From: Bacteroidales bacterium
GTDB lineage: Bacteria > Bacteroidota > Bacteroidia > Bacteroidales > Tenuifilaceae
DNA length: 64,000 nt
Reading direction: 5' to 3'
Assembly: GCA_013141385.1 (NCBI GenBank)
Contig: JABFRB010000001.1
Coordinates: 1-64,000, forward strand
The translations under genes were made by a program, and so were the position numbers. The notes beneath the pieces were generated by a model. It was not told the DNA's origin and searched no databases. It was given only the letters and a program-made list of their open reading frames with translations. Position 1 is the stretch's first letter. Each line of letters opens with the position of its first letter. Positions 27,644-36,260 of this stretch are shown one piece after another.

Positions 27644-28138
27644 TTTATTTGATTCTAATTTTTGCTTACTATTTTTAGGTACCTGTTCAGCTTATTTCCC
27701 CTTTTTAATTTTTCAATGCTTTATTTTGATTTTTTTCATTCGAGTTAAGGCTACCAATCGTTGTAAGAATGTTGAAATATAACGTAGAATACAAGTTTAA
27801 AACCTTAATACTTATACAGACTTATAATTCTATCTTTAAAACCTTCATTAGGCTTTGGCTTTGCCTAAGTCTTATTTATTCTTTCAAACTTTGCCTGAAG
27901 TTTTGACCCGTTGAAATTTTTTGAGGTTACTATTGTAAATTTACAAATATTATTTTTTTTTACAATAGCTAATAATCTTGCTGGTTTTGATCTCAGGCAC
28001 AGCCTGCTGAAATAGAACGACGCAGGTGCGCTTCGCTAACCTGCGCCGAACCTAATGATTTTTGTTTTATAATTGTAGTCTTGGTTGAACGGGGGAAAGA
28101 CCATTTACATACTAATGGCCATCCCCATTTTTTTCCTG
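27644..28138. other. Intergenic region containing a long repeat
   Basis: 27644-27849 is AT-rich without a recognisable gene. 27850-28095 is a repeat copy, listed separately. 28096-28138 separates it from the stop of the DUF262 gene. Confidence 0.6.
27850..28095. repeat. Rhs-locus repeat, copy I
   Basis: Same order as copy H: GGCTTTGCCTAAG, AAACTTTGCCTGAAG, GCTAATAATCTTGCTGG (27968), hairpin CAGGC ACA GCCTG, hairpin GCAGGT GCGCTTCGCTA ACCTGC, GCCGAACC, and the end TTGGTTGAACGGGGG. It lies immediately downstream (minus strand) of the putative defence operon. Confidence 0.85.
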
Positions 28139-30466
28139 TTAGTTGTATTTTTTTTCTAACGAGTCTAACATCTCTATAAATCTTCTTAAATATTCACCAT
28201 CAACTATCTCATCAGATGCATTTTTAAGAACAGAAAGCAAATTTCTAATGTCATCTAAAATTTCTTTTTTGAATGTTGTGAATTTATCAGTAGGAATTTT
28301 ATCAATGACAATCCAAATAACATAAAAGTCTTGAAGTGATCGTCTGAATGTTCTGCTACCTTTAACATTTAGGAAATCATTTAATACTTCTTTGGTAGGA
28401 ATATTATCAAAAAGAGAAGCAAAATAACTAATAAGTGTGTTGGTTTTATTAATTGATTCAATAAAAGTTAATTTATCAGTTTCAACATTATCCAAGTTTA
28501 TTAAGAAATCACCTAAAGCAGATTTGTTTTTTATTCTACACGTAATTCTATCTTGTCTCGGAAATAGACCAATTACTTCACTAATTGAATCATTATTATT
28601 GTAACTAATATATGATAAAATAGTTATTAGTTCCTCATTAACCATTCTGTCGGGTTTTCCTTCTTGCCTTTCTCGAATGAAGAACCAATCATTTAATGGA
28701 TCATTACTTACACTTTTAATTTTTTTAATTACTTCAAAATTCACTATTGAATTCCACATTTCAAAAGAATTATTTTTTATAGGATATGGCTTATAATTCA
28801 ACCTTATAAAGAGATCTACAGGATCAAATTTATCATTAATAGATTCTTCAATAATAATTAAATCCAAAACAAAGTCAAGTATTTTATCACGTAGATCTTC
28901 TGTTAATGCACTAAAGTTTTTTCCTTCTAGGTCAGTTAGAATTTTTAAACCTTTTAATTTGTAATTGTTATTTTTTGAATAAGTTAATTTGCCATCTTCA
29001 TTATAAAATTGTTCACCAAGAAATGCAATAATAGCCAATAAACGTTGTTGTCCATCGACTATTTCTTTTACGTTTTTCGCTCTTTTATAAATAAAGATGG
29101 GAGGTAAATTTATGCCAAGTAAAATGCTTTCAATTATACCAGAAGCTTTTATTGTAGAAATCTTTTCTTGTCTTTGATACGATGGTCTTAATAAATAGTT
29201 TGTAGTCTTTAAATCATTTCTTATTTCATCAACTGGAGTAGAAATAGGATTAGGTTTATGAAGCCTAAGATTTGAAAGATCTTCAATTGACTTTGCTGCA
29301 TCTACATCAGTTTGTTTAAGTTCACCAACCCTTGTTTTAAAATCTTCATTCTTAATATAAATGTCAAAGTTGCAATCAGTAAATGATTTGAAAAAGTCTG
29401 CAGTATCCAGAAATCTTGCAACAACATTTTTTGAATAATAACTGCTATCCTCAGAATAGATAGAAATATTCTTATTAAAATGGTCAATAAATATTTCTTC
29501 ATTAAAAGTAAATTCTTTTTCTTCTTTGTCCAAAACAGTTAGAGCCCAAAAAATACATTCATAAATAAGTTTATTTGAAAGTAATTTTTCATTTGATAGT
29601 TTTTTGAAAATAAATAATACCTTTTTAATAATTGAAAGAAAATTGTTAAATTCAGAACTAATATCTTCAACGCTATTTTTTGTAAAATCATACAATAAAT
29701 CAAAAATTTCAGTTCGACTTGATCCTGATGCATAGGTTGATATAGGGAAACTACTTAATATTCTAAATCGTCTAATGAAATCGACATTTTTATTAATAAG
29801 CCCATCATTATTTGAATTTTCATAAAAAGAATCTTTTGGAAAGAAACAGTGATTAAAATCTTTAAAGAAATCAATATTATTCTTTAGTTCATCTTTAAAT
29901 AAATCAGAAAAATCATCATCATCATATTTGGCATTATCTAGTTCTTCTCTAGTTAATGAAGTAATTCCAGTATTATATCTACGAAATATTTCCTTTTTAA
30001 TGCTATCTATTATATCATCATTTAGATTTGGTTGATTTATTACTTCAAATTCAAATATTCGTATGTTTGAATTTAAGAATATTTCTTTATTAAACTCTGA
30101 TAATTTATTAAAAGATTGCTTATTTAATATTTGTAATTCTTTTAGCCCATTTATGCTTAAAGAAAAACTATTCTCTTTAAACCTTTTTAGTGTTTCAAAC
30201 CGTTGCCTACCATCTATTACCTCGATTTTCGTACCACTTTTAAATAAAATTATTGGAGGAACTTCGGTTCCAAGGATAATGCTTTCAATAAAAAATGTTT
30301 GCTTAACATTGTCCCATACGTAATTTCTTTGGTAATATGGGCTATAGTCAATCCTCTTAAGATTTCTTTCACTTAAGAGAGTCTTTACAGACATGCTTCT
30401 TGCATTTATTTTTAATGAGTTCTGAAAAATATTTCTAAACTCTTTTGCTTTAACTGTTTTGTCCAT
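28139..30466 (-). CDS. Double-DUF262 protein, putative phage defence effector
   Basis: 775 residues carrying two DUF262-type modules. The first has YYQRNYVW at about residues 44-51 and DGRQR at 85-89. The second has PSYQRQEK near 425 and DGQQR near 468. DUF262 is a ParB-like nucleotide-binding/hydrolysing fold found in type IV restriction enzymes (GmrS) and other anti-phage proteins. No DUF1524 HNH nuclease motif is visible in the C-terminus, which is helical, so this is not a simple GmrSD. The gene starts 3 bases after the stop of an AbiC-like membrane protein gene, forming a two-gene operon. Codon use is very AT-rich compared with glmM, suggesting transfer. The mechanism is not known. Confidence 0.8.
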   Translation of the reverse strand: MDKTVKAKEFRNIFQNSLKINARSMSVKTLLSERNLKRIDYSPYYQRNYVWDNVKQTFFIESIILGTEVPPIILFKSGTKIEVIDGRQRFETLKRFKENSFSLSINGLKELQILNKQSFNKLSEFNKEIFLNSNIRIFEFEVINQPNLNDDIIDSIKKEIFRRYNTGITSLTREELDNAKYDDDDFSDLFKDELKNNIDFFKDFNHCFFPKDSFYENSNNDGLINKNVDFIRRFRILSSFPISTYASGSSRTEIFDLLYDFTKNSVEDISSEFNNFLSIIKKVLFIFKKLSNEKLLSNKLIYECIFWALTVLDKEEKEFTFNEEIFIDHFNKNISIYSEDSSYYSKNVVARFLDTADFFKSFTDCNFDIYIKNEDFKTRVGELKQTDVDAAKSIEDLSNLRLHKPNPISTPVDEIRNDLKTTNYLLRPSYQRQEKISTIKASGIIESILLGINLPPIFIYKRAKNVKEIVDGQQRLLAIIAFLGEQFYNEDGKLTYSKNNNYKLKGLKILTDLEGKNFSALTEDLRDKILDFVLDLIIIEESINDKFDPVDLFIRLNYKPYPIKNNSFEMWNSIVNFEVIKKIKSVSNDPLNDWFFIRERQEGKPDRMVNEELITILSYISYNNNDSISEVIGLFPRQDRITCRIKNKSALGDFLINLDNVETDKLTFIESINKTNTLISYFASLFDNIPTKEVLNDFLNVKGSRTFRRSLQDFYVIWIVIDKIPTDKFTTFKKEILDDIRNLLSVLKNASDEIVDGEYLRRFIEMLDSLEKKYN

Positions 30467-30469
30467 TAT

Positions 30470-31699
30470 TTAATATTTATCACTATTTAAAACTAAGCTT
30501 AAAGTCGTTTCGATAGAAACACCATAAATTTTATTTCTTTCTGTTTCTGTTTTGAATCTTGTCAGAATCACATTTTCTCTATCTAGGTATGTACTCAATA
30601 TTATACGATCATAAATAAAGAAAAGAATAAAATCGCTAAACTGATCTTCGTTTAGGTTTACATTATTATTACTTAAATTTTTATCACAGAATACTTTAAT
30701 TTCAATATTTGTATTAAAATAGATACCAACAATACAATTGAAAGCAACAAATCTTTCTTCAATCTTTTCAGTCTCAGAGTCTAATTCAAATGATTCGTTT
30801 ATGTGCTTTGTAAGAAACTGATTTAAGTAATCTGCAAAAAACAAAATGTCATAGTTTTTTTGGATATCTAAATAATACTGAAATTCAGGTTTACTAAATA
30901 TAGGTGTATGTTTAAGCATATTGTATTTTAATATTAGCGGTCTCGCTTTAATACCATAAATTGAATGTGAATTATAATACAATATCAATTGCTCAAAATC
31001 AGTAAGTTGTGAACGAAGAATTTTTGCATAAAAAACCTTTTCCTTAATGTCAAAACTACTTGAATCAATAATTTTAATTATTCTATAAAAGCATTTAAAA
31101 TAATGGGAAAGATGACCTCTGTTTTCATTGAATAACAAAATATAACGATTTATCATGTTTTCATGATGAATCTCAATAGAAACTTTAGGATCATAGTTAA
31201 TGTTGAGTTTGTCAAATAAGACTTTAAAGAAATCTTTACTTTGATCTAAATTATTAAGTTTGTCTTTAATTGTAGAATAAACATTTAGAAGAGAATAGAA
31301 ATTTGATTCAAATTGTTGTGTTTTAAGTGTCCTACTTTGATCTTCATATACTTTTCTACTTGATTCAAGTTCTTTTCTTTGCAATTCAAACTCTTTAACC
31401 TGTTGATTTAATACTTCTATCTGTGAACGAAGAGCTTCTTGGTTAGTTTTTATGTCACTCCTTTGTTCTGTTAGAGCAATATAAAATAAAAGAACTCCAG
31501 CTAAAGCCCAAATTGAACCAACTACACCGCCAATAAAATCTCCAAATTGACTAAATTTTTGAGAATTAATAGGTAAGATGGTTTTAAAATCTATGTCAAA
31601 CCATAGAAATAAGATTATTGATAAAATAATAAGAAAAAAGCCACTAACAATCATGGTTAAACTTGTTTTCTCATTTTTAATTATTGATAAAATTTTCAT
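30470..31699 (-). CDS. AbiC-like membrane protein, putative phage abortive infection
   Basis: 409 residues. Two membrane segments lie at about 16-36 (MIVSGFFLIILSIILFLWF) and 52-75 (DFIGGVVGSIWALAGVLLFY), followed by a coiled coil (about 80-125, rich in Q/E/R/K) and a cytosolic helical domain opening QFESNFYSLLNVYSTI. This topology and the FESNFYSLL block fit the 'putative phage abortive infection protein' (putAbiC) family. It is the promoter-proximal gene of the operon with the double-DUF262 gene. It could act as a membrane-anchored sensor or effector. Function is inferred from family and context. Confidence 0.75.
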   Translation of the reverse strand: MKILSIIKNEKTSLTMIVSGFFLIILSIILFLWFDIDFKTILPINSQKFSQFGDFIGGVVGSIWALAGVLLFYIALTEQRSDIKTNQEALRSQIEVLNQQVKEFELQRKELESSRKVYEDQSRTLKTQQFESNFYSLLNVYSTIKDKLNNLDQSKDFFKVLFDKLNINYDPKVSIEIHHENMINRYILLFNENRGHLSHYFKCFYRIIKIIDSSSFDIKEKVFYAKILRSQLTDFEQLILYYNSHSIYGIKARPLILKYNMLKHTPIFSKPEFQYYLDIQKNYDILFFADYLNQFLTKHINESFELDSETEKIEERFVAFNCIVGIYFNTNIEIKVFCDKNLSNNNVNLNEDQFSDFILFFIYDRIILSTYLDRENVILTRFKTETERNKIYGVSIETTLSLVLNSDKY

Positions 31700-32838
31700 T
31701 TATTCAAGTATTATAATGGATTTCTAGTTAATACAAATTTCTAATAACTATAAATTAATGCATTCAATTAACAATGTATTAAAATGAAATATAAATTAAA
31801 GTTTTACTTTTTCGTGTCGTTGTAGAGGGATTATTCTATCTGTGTCGTCAAGTTACCTTGCTGCTAACGCGTTTATCCATATAATAAATCCATCCTTCAA
31901 CCTCCATATCTTAATATATATTGTATGCTATAACCATACATTCCAGCATTATATATTGATACATTTTATACATCGCTTGCCAAGGTTTGATATACTCCCC
32001 CTATCGCAAAATGCGATAGGCTATTTGGTTGTGGGTTCGGGATTAATATCATGGGGTTGGCGTTTGCGTGTGCTGTGCTTCAATTGTTTCCTTATGTTTT
32101 GGTTTCTATTTTTACACTTTGAATTTAGGTATTTTTGTTTAATTTATTTGAATACTTATATGAACGTGTTGGATTTTTTGGTTGATGGGTTGTTTTGGGG
32201 GATGGAAGTCGGAATTGGGAAGACCGAAGTCCGAAGATGGGAGCCGGAAGACGGGAGACCGAAGGGGGAAGTTGGAAGATGCTTAATAATTTGAAAATTG
32301 GGAAATTTGAAGATTTGAAAATTAACCCAATGACCCCATAGCAAAACAGCAACACAGCAAGTGACTTCTAGGTCTGCCGACTCTGGAAGGTCATGCTTAG
32401 AAGGATAACCTGATAGAGTTCGAAGAACCTATCAGAGTTCGCCCCCTTAGATAAAAGAGATAATAAACACTCGCTCCCTCCAAAATCGAATACCTTTGAT
32501 AAATTATCGCATTTTGCGATAGGGGAAATAAATTAGAGGGATTAGGGGGAAGATGGGAGTTGGAAGACGGGAGATGGACGTTGGGAGTCGGGAGTTGGGT
32601 GTTGAAGCCAACGGAAGAAACTTTAACATAACTTTAACATGATATTTTTTAAACAAATGTTACTTTTATAAGTCGTATTGAAGAATTGTTTGGTAGAAGG
32701 AGATAAACTCTGATAGGTTCTTCGAACTCTATCAGGTTATATCTTTGCTAAATAGATGCTTCACTTCGTTCAGCATGACAAAAGCTTCAACTAAACGAAA
32801 TCGAATAGTATTTAAATTTTAACATCCTCTATTTAACG
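31700..32838. other. Gene-free region rich in degenerate repeats
   Basis: No convincing gene. Contents: palindrome CTATCGCA AAA TGCGATAG (32001-32019); a purine-rich run of imperfect GGAAGTCGG / GGGAGACCGAAG units (about 32200-32285), recurring at 32550-32600; hairpin CTGATAG-GTTC GAA GAAC-TATCAG near 32410-32435 with an inverted copy near 32709-32735; palindrome TATCGCA TTT TGCGATA (32505-32521); and a TTCACTTCGTTCAGCATGAC motif near 32760, related to 43010-43030. These are typical Bacteroidota intergenic repeat families. Promoters for the flanking operons must lie here. Confidence 0.6.
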
Positions 32839-34176
32839 ATGAAAAAGAAAATCATAATTGCCATTGCAGCCCTAGTTATTCTAATAGTTATATTCTTTGT
32901 TTTTGGGACATCGGAAAAGGATAAAGCTGCGCCGCAGTTTGTAAAGGTATCGAATGGTCTTTTTGAGGTGCTGGTTACCGTAACGGGTGAGCTTAAGGCG
33001 CAAAACTCGGAGGATATTGAGGCACCTACAGAGCTAAGGGGAAGGAGTTTCCGTATTTCCGATGTCAAAATTCAAGATCTTATCCCAGAGGGAACCGTTG
33101 TTGATTCAGGGGCTTATGTGGCAACCCTAGATAGATCTGCATTAAGCAATAGGCTAAAGGAGATTGAGGATGAGCTTGAAAAGAGCCAACAGGGCTACCT
33201 AAAAACCCAACTCGATACTACGCTAACGCTACGTGAACTTAGGAATTCGCTTATCAACCTTAAGTTCGAGATGGAGGAGAAGCAGATTGTTGTAGATCAA
33301 TCGAAATACGAACCGCCAGCCACACAGCGTCAGTCGCAGATTAATTTGGATAGATCCAGCCGCTCGTACTCTCAGGCTTTGTACAACTATACGCTAAAGA
33401 GGGAGCAAGCTGAGGCTTCGATGAAAGAGGTGGCCATAAACCTTGAAAAGCAAAAGCGCGAAAGGCAGGATATGATGGGCATCATGAATAAGTTTGTGAT
33501 ACATGCGCCAAAACCGGGTATGGTTATCTACTACCGTGAGTGGAGCGGTCAGAAACGTAAAGTAGGGTCAACCATCAGCCCATGGGATTTAACGGTTGCA
33601 ACGCTGCCGGATCTTTCGGTAATGAATTCGAAAACTTATGTGAATGAGATTGATATCAGCAAGATAAAAAAAGGTCAAATTGTTAGGGTTGGAGTAGATG
33701 CTTTTCCTGAGAAAAAGTATAGCGGTGAGGTTACTGAGGTTGCAAATATCGGTGAGCAATTGCCCAATACCGATGCTAAGGTTTTTGAGGTTGTAATCCG
33801 GGTTAACGGATTCGATCCTATCCTTCGTCCATCCATGACTACTAGTAATCAGATAATTACTAATGTGTATGAGAATGTACAATCGCTACCTTTAGAGGCT
33901 ATTCATGCTGATGATAGCTTAAGCTATGTTTATACCAAAAAGGGGAAGAAACAAATTGTTGTAACGGGCGAGATGAACGAAAACTATATCGTTATCGAAA
34001 AGGGGTTAAGCAGTAATGATGAGGTTTACCTTTCGGTTCCTGAAAAGCCAGAATCGTTTGATCTTGCTGGTAAAGAGTTAATTTCAATTATTAAAGAGAA
34101 GATAAAAAACAAAAAACTTAATGAGGAGAAACTAAGATCAGAACAGGAGATGCAGATGAGACCGGGGAAGAGGTAG
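32839..34176 (+). CDS. Efflux periplasmic adaptor (HlyD/MacA-like)
   Basis: 445 residues. N-terminal membrane anchor IIIAIAALVILIVIFFVFGT, a beta-barrel/lipoyl region (NGLFEVLVTVTGELKAQNSE), a coiled-coil hairpin at about residues 105-205, then the returning lipoyl half (FVIHAPKPGMVIYYREW) and beta-barrel domain (IKKGQIVRVGVDAFPEKKYS). It bridges an inner-membrane transporter to a TolC-type channel. The C-terminal 25 residues are highly charged. Downstream, after a 475-base gap, come a MacB-like permease and a TolC-like channel on the same strand. The substrate is unknown. Confidence 0.85.
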   Translation: MKKKIIIAIAALVILIVIFFVFGTSEKDKAAPQFVKVSNGLFEVLVTVTGELKAQNSEDIEAPTELRGRSFRISDVKIQDLIPEGTVVDSGAYVATLDRSALSNRLKEIEDELEKSQQGYLKTQLDTTLTLRELRNSLINLKFEMEEKQIVVDQSKYEPPATQRQSQINLDRSSRSYSQALYNYTLKREQAEASMKEVAINLEKQKRERQDMMGIMNKFVIHAPKPGMVIYYREWSGQKRKVGSTISPWDLTVATLPDLSVMNSKTYVNEIDISKIKKGQIVRVGVDAFPEKKYSGEVTEVANIGEQLPNTDAKVFEVVIRVNGFDPILRPSMTTSNQIITNVYENVQSLPLEAIHADDSLSYVYTKKGKKQIVVTGEMNENYIVIEKGLSSNDEVYLSVPEKPESFDLAGKELISIIKEKIKNKKLNEEKLRSEQEMQMRPGKR

Positions 34177-34651
34177 TGGTTCTTTACCGAGGGGCTGTGA
34201 TGCTGTGTTGCTGTGGGATTGTGTTGCTGTATTGCTGTGGGTCTGTTGGGGGTTTTTATGATTTTTTCTCAATGTTCTGATCGAAATTTATATAAATATT
34301 AAGATTAACAAGTTAATGTCGTTTAGTTAAGCTGCAAGTCCGATAGGACTTAACTAAACGAAGATGACTAAAAAGTAATTAGTTCAAGTTGCTACTAATA
34401 ATAAACTTTTAAAGAATTGAATAACGAATACTGATTAACGATTTAAGATTTATGAAATTAAAACTTACAAATCATTGATATTTAGAATGATGATCCTTGA
34501 TCTTATTTTACTTCTAAAATCAAAATTCGTTAACCGAGTGTTTTTTACGAGTTCACCGAAGGTAATCCTTGTTCTTAAATCTTCTATATTAGCCATAACT
34601 AGCAACTTAAATTTATTTATAATGAACCAAAATTAATAACATACAATCAGC
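34177..34651. other. Gap between adaptor and permease, repeat-filled
   Basis: No gene and no trace of an ATPase. It begins with GCTGTGTTGCTGTG-type repeats (about 34188-34250), followed by a hairpin TCGTTTAGTTAAG ... CTTAACTAAACGA (about 34319-34365) with an inner AAGTCC GATA GGACTT stem. A roughly 225-base segment bounded by imperfect inverted repeats (34384-34396 and 34598-34610) follows and could be a miniature element inserted into the operon. Confidence 0.55.
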
Positions 34652-36010
34652 ATGTACAAAAGGTATGTACACGATATTAATATTGCCATTGAATCTATAC
34701 TGGCTAATAAGCTGAAATCAATTCTTACAGCGTTAGGGATTATATTCGGTGTGGCGGCTGTAATTAGCATGTTGGCTATTGGGAAAGGTGCTCAAAAGGA
34801 GATTCTGGATCAGATAAAGATGGTGGGAGTTAATAACATACTTATCATTCCCATTTTTGAAGCACCAGATGAGCAGCAGGCACAGGAAGAGAATGGCAAT
34901 AAACAAAAACGTAAATTTTCTCCAGGTCTAACCCTAGCCGATGTTGATGCTATTAAGCAAATTATCCCATCTGTTACAAAAATCAGCCCGGAGATTAGCC
35001 TAAACTCATTCGTTCAGTACGAAGGCGTTCGTGTTCCTGCAAAGATTATGGGTGTTTCGAACGATTATTTCGATTTATATAATCTTCCCATAGAGGAAGG
35101 TGTTTTCTTCAACGATTATCAGGAAGAGCATGGAATTCCAGTTTGTATAATTGGCGGGAATATTAAATCTAAATTTTTTAGCAAGATCGATCCTATTGGA
35201 CAGTATATAAAGTTTGGGCAGATTTGGCTAAAGGTGATTGGTGTACTAAGAAAAACAGAACTAACAGTTAGCGGGTTTCAGAATGTTGGCGTAAATGTTT
35301 ATAACGATAATGTTTATTTACCAGCAAAAAGCATGTTGCTAAGATATCAAAACAGAGCATTGGTGAATTCGAGGAAAGTATCCGAAGGGAATAGATTTTT
35401 TGGTGGCGGAATGATGTTTTCTTTTGGTGGCGATACAAAATCCCAAGCACCCAAAAACTACCATCAGCTCGATAAGGTTATTGTTCAGGTTGCTGAAACG
35501 CAAGATATCAACTCTACAACCGAAGTTCTTAGTAGAATGATGCTTCGCAGGCACGAGGAGGTTAAGGACTTTGAAATTACTGTTCCCGAATTGCTACTAA
35601 AGCAGCAGGAGAGAACAAAGGATATTTTCAATATAGTACTTGGTGCAATTGCCAGTATATCTCTAATTGTTGGGGGGATTGGTATTATGAATATTATGTT
35701 TGCCTCGGTAATGGAGCGTATCAAGGAGATTGGAACTCGCATGGCTATTGGAGCAAAAAAGGCCGATATAATTGCACAATTCCTTTCCGAAGCCGTTCTT
35801 ATCAGTGTAACCGGTGGTTTTATTGGAATCATTGTAGGTTTTATACTCACTAAGCTGATTACCCATTTTGCTGGAATACTAACAATAATAAGCCCTCTAT
35901 CCGTTTTAGTGGCATTTGGGGTTTCGGCTGCGGTGGGTGTAATCTTTGGATTATCGCCTGCTAAACGAGCCGCCGATAAAGATCCTATTGAATCGTTGCG
36001 TTATGAATAG
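34652..36010 (+). CDS. MacB-like ABC transporter permease
   Basis: 452 residues. The N-terminal helix is preceded by the family signature (AIESILANKLKSILTALGII, then FGVAAVISMLAIGKGAQKEI), followed by a large periplasmic domain (about 50-320) and three C-terminal helices (IVLGAIASISLIVGGIGIMN, the EIGTRMAIGAKKADIIAQFL coupling region, and two more). This is the FtsX/MacB fold; it lacks the N-terminal ATPase of true MacB, and no ATPase gene is adjacent. Mechanotransmission export with the adaptor and TolC-like channel is expected. The ATPase must come from elsewhere, for example the LolD-like gene at 24003. Confidence 0.85.
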   Translation: MYKRYVHDINIAIESILANKLKSILTALGIIFGVAAVISMLAIGKGAQKEILDQIKMVGVNNILIIPIFEAPDEQQAQEENGNKQKRKFSPGLTLADVDAIKQIIPSVTKISPEISLNSFVQYEGVRVPAKIMGVSNDYFDLYNLPIEEGVFFNDYQEEHGIPVCIIGGNIKSKFFSKIDPIGQYIKFGQIWLKVIGVLRKTELTVSGFQNVGVNVYNDNVYLPAKSMLLRYQNRALVNSRKVSEGNRFFGGGMMFSFGGDTKSQAPKNYHQLDKVIVQVAETQDINSTTEVLSRMMLRRHEEVKDFEITVPELLLKQQERTKDIFNIVLGAIASISLIVGGIGIMNIMFASVMERIKEIGTRMAIGAKKADIIAQFLSEAVLISVTGGFIGIIVGFILTKLITHFAGILTIISPLSVLVAFGVSAAVGVIFGLSPAKRAADKDPIESLRYE

Positions 36011-36081
36011 AAAACCAAAATCTTTAAATTCATATAATTTGATATTTATTAGATATGCAATGGGCCAATGAGGGTTGGATT

Positions 36082-36178
36082 CCCCCCTTTTTTAAGGGGG
36101 AACACAAGGGGGTAAATCAGAAATAATTGCATTAATATTGAATTTACCACCCCTACCCCTCCTTAAAAAAGGAGGGGA
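36082..36178. repeat. CCCCTCCTTAAAAAAGGAGGGG-type inverted repeat
   Basis: Two hairpins, CCCCCCTT TTTT AAGGGGG (36082-36100) and CCCCTCCTT AAAA AAGGAGGGG (36157-36177), separated by GGGGGTAAATC ... AATTTACCACCCC which also pair. This is a common intergenic element type; it separates the permease and TolC-like genes. Confidence 0.7.
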
Positions 36179-36260
36179 TTCACATCACCAAACGCTGCTC
36201 AAGAATGGTATATATAATAGACATTTATGATTTTTAGAAAACTTAAATAGACTCTTAAAG

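Noticed and set aside
28139-30466. Calling the DUF262 protein a GmrSD type IV restriction enzyme
   Set aside because: No DUF1524 HNH nuclease motif is visible and a second DUF262 module takes its place.
31842-32294. 150-codon plus-strand open frame in the repeat-rich gap
   Set aside because: Its translation runs through the palindrome and purine-rich repeats and has no protein-like composition.
34177-34651. A decayed ATPase gene between adaptor and permease
   Set aside because: No Walker or LSGGQ-like sequence can be read in any frame of the gap; only repeats are visible.
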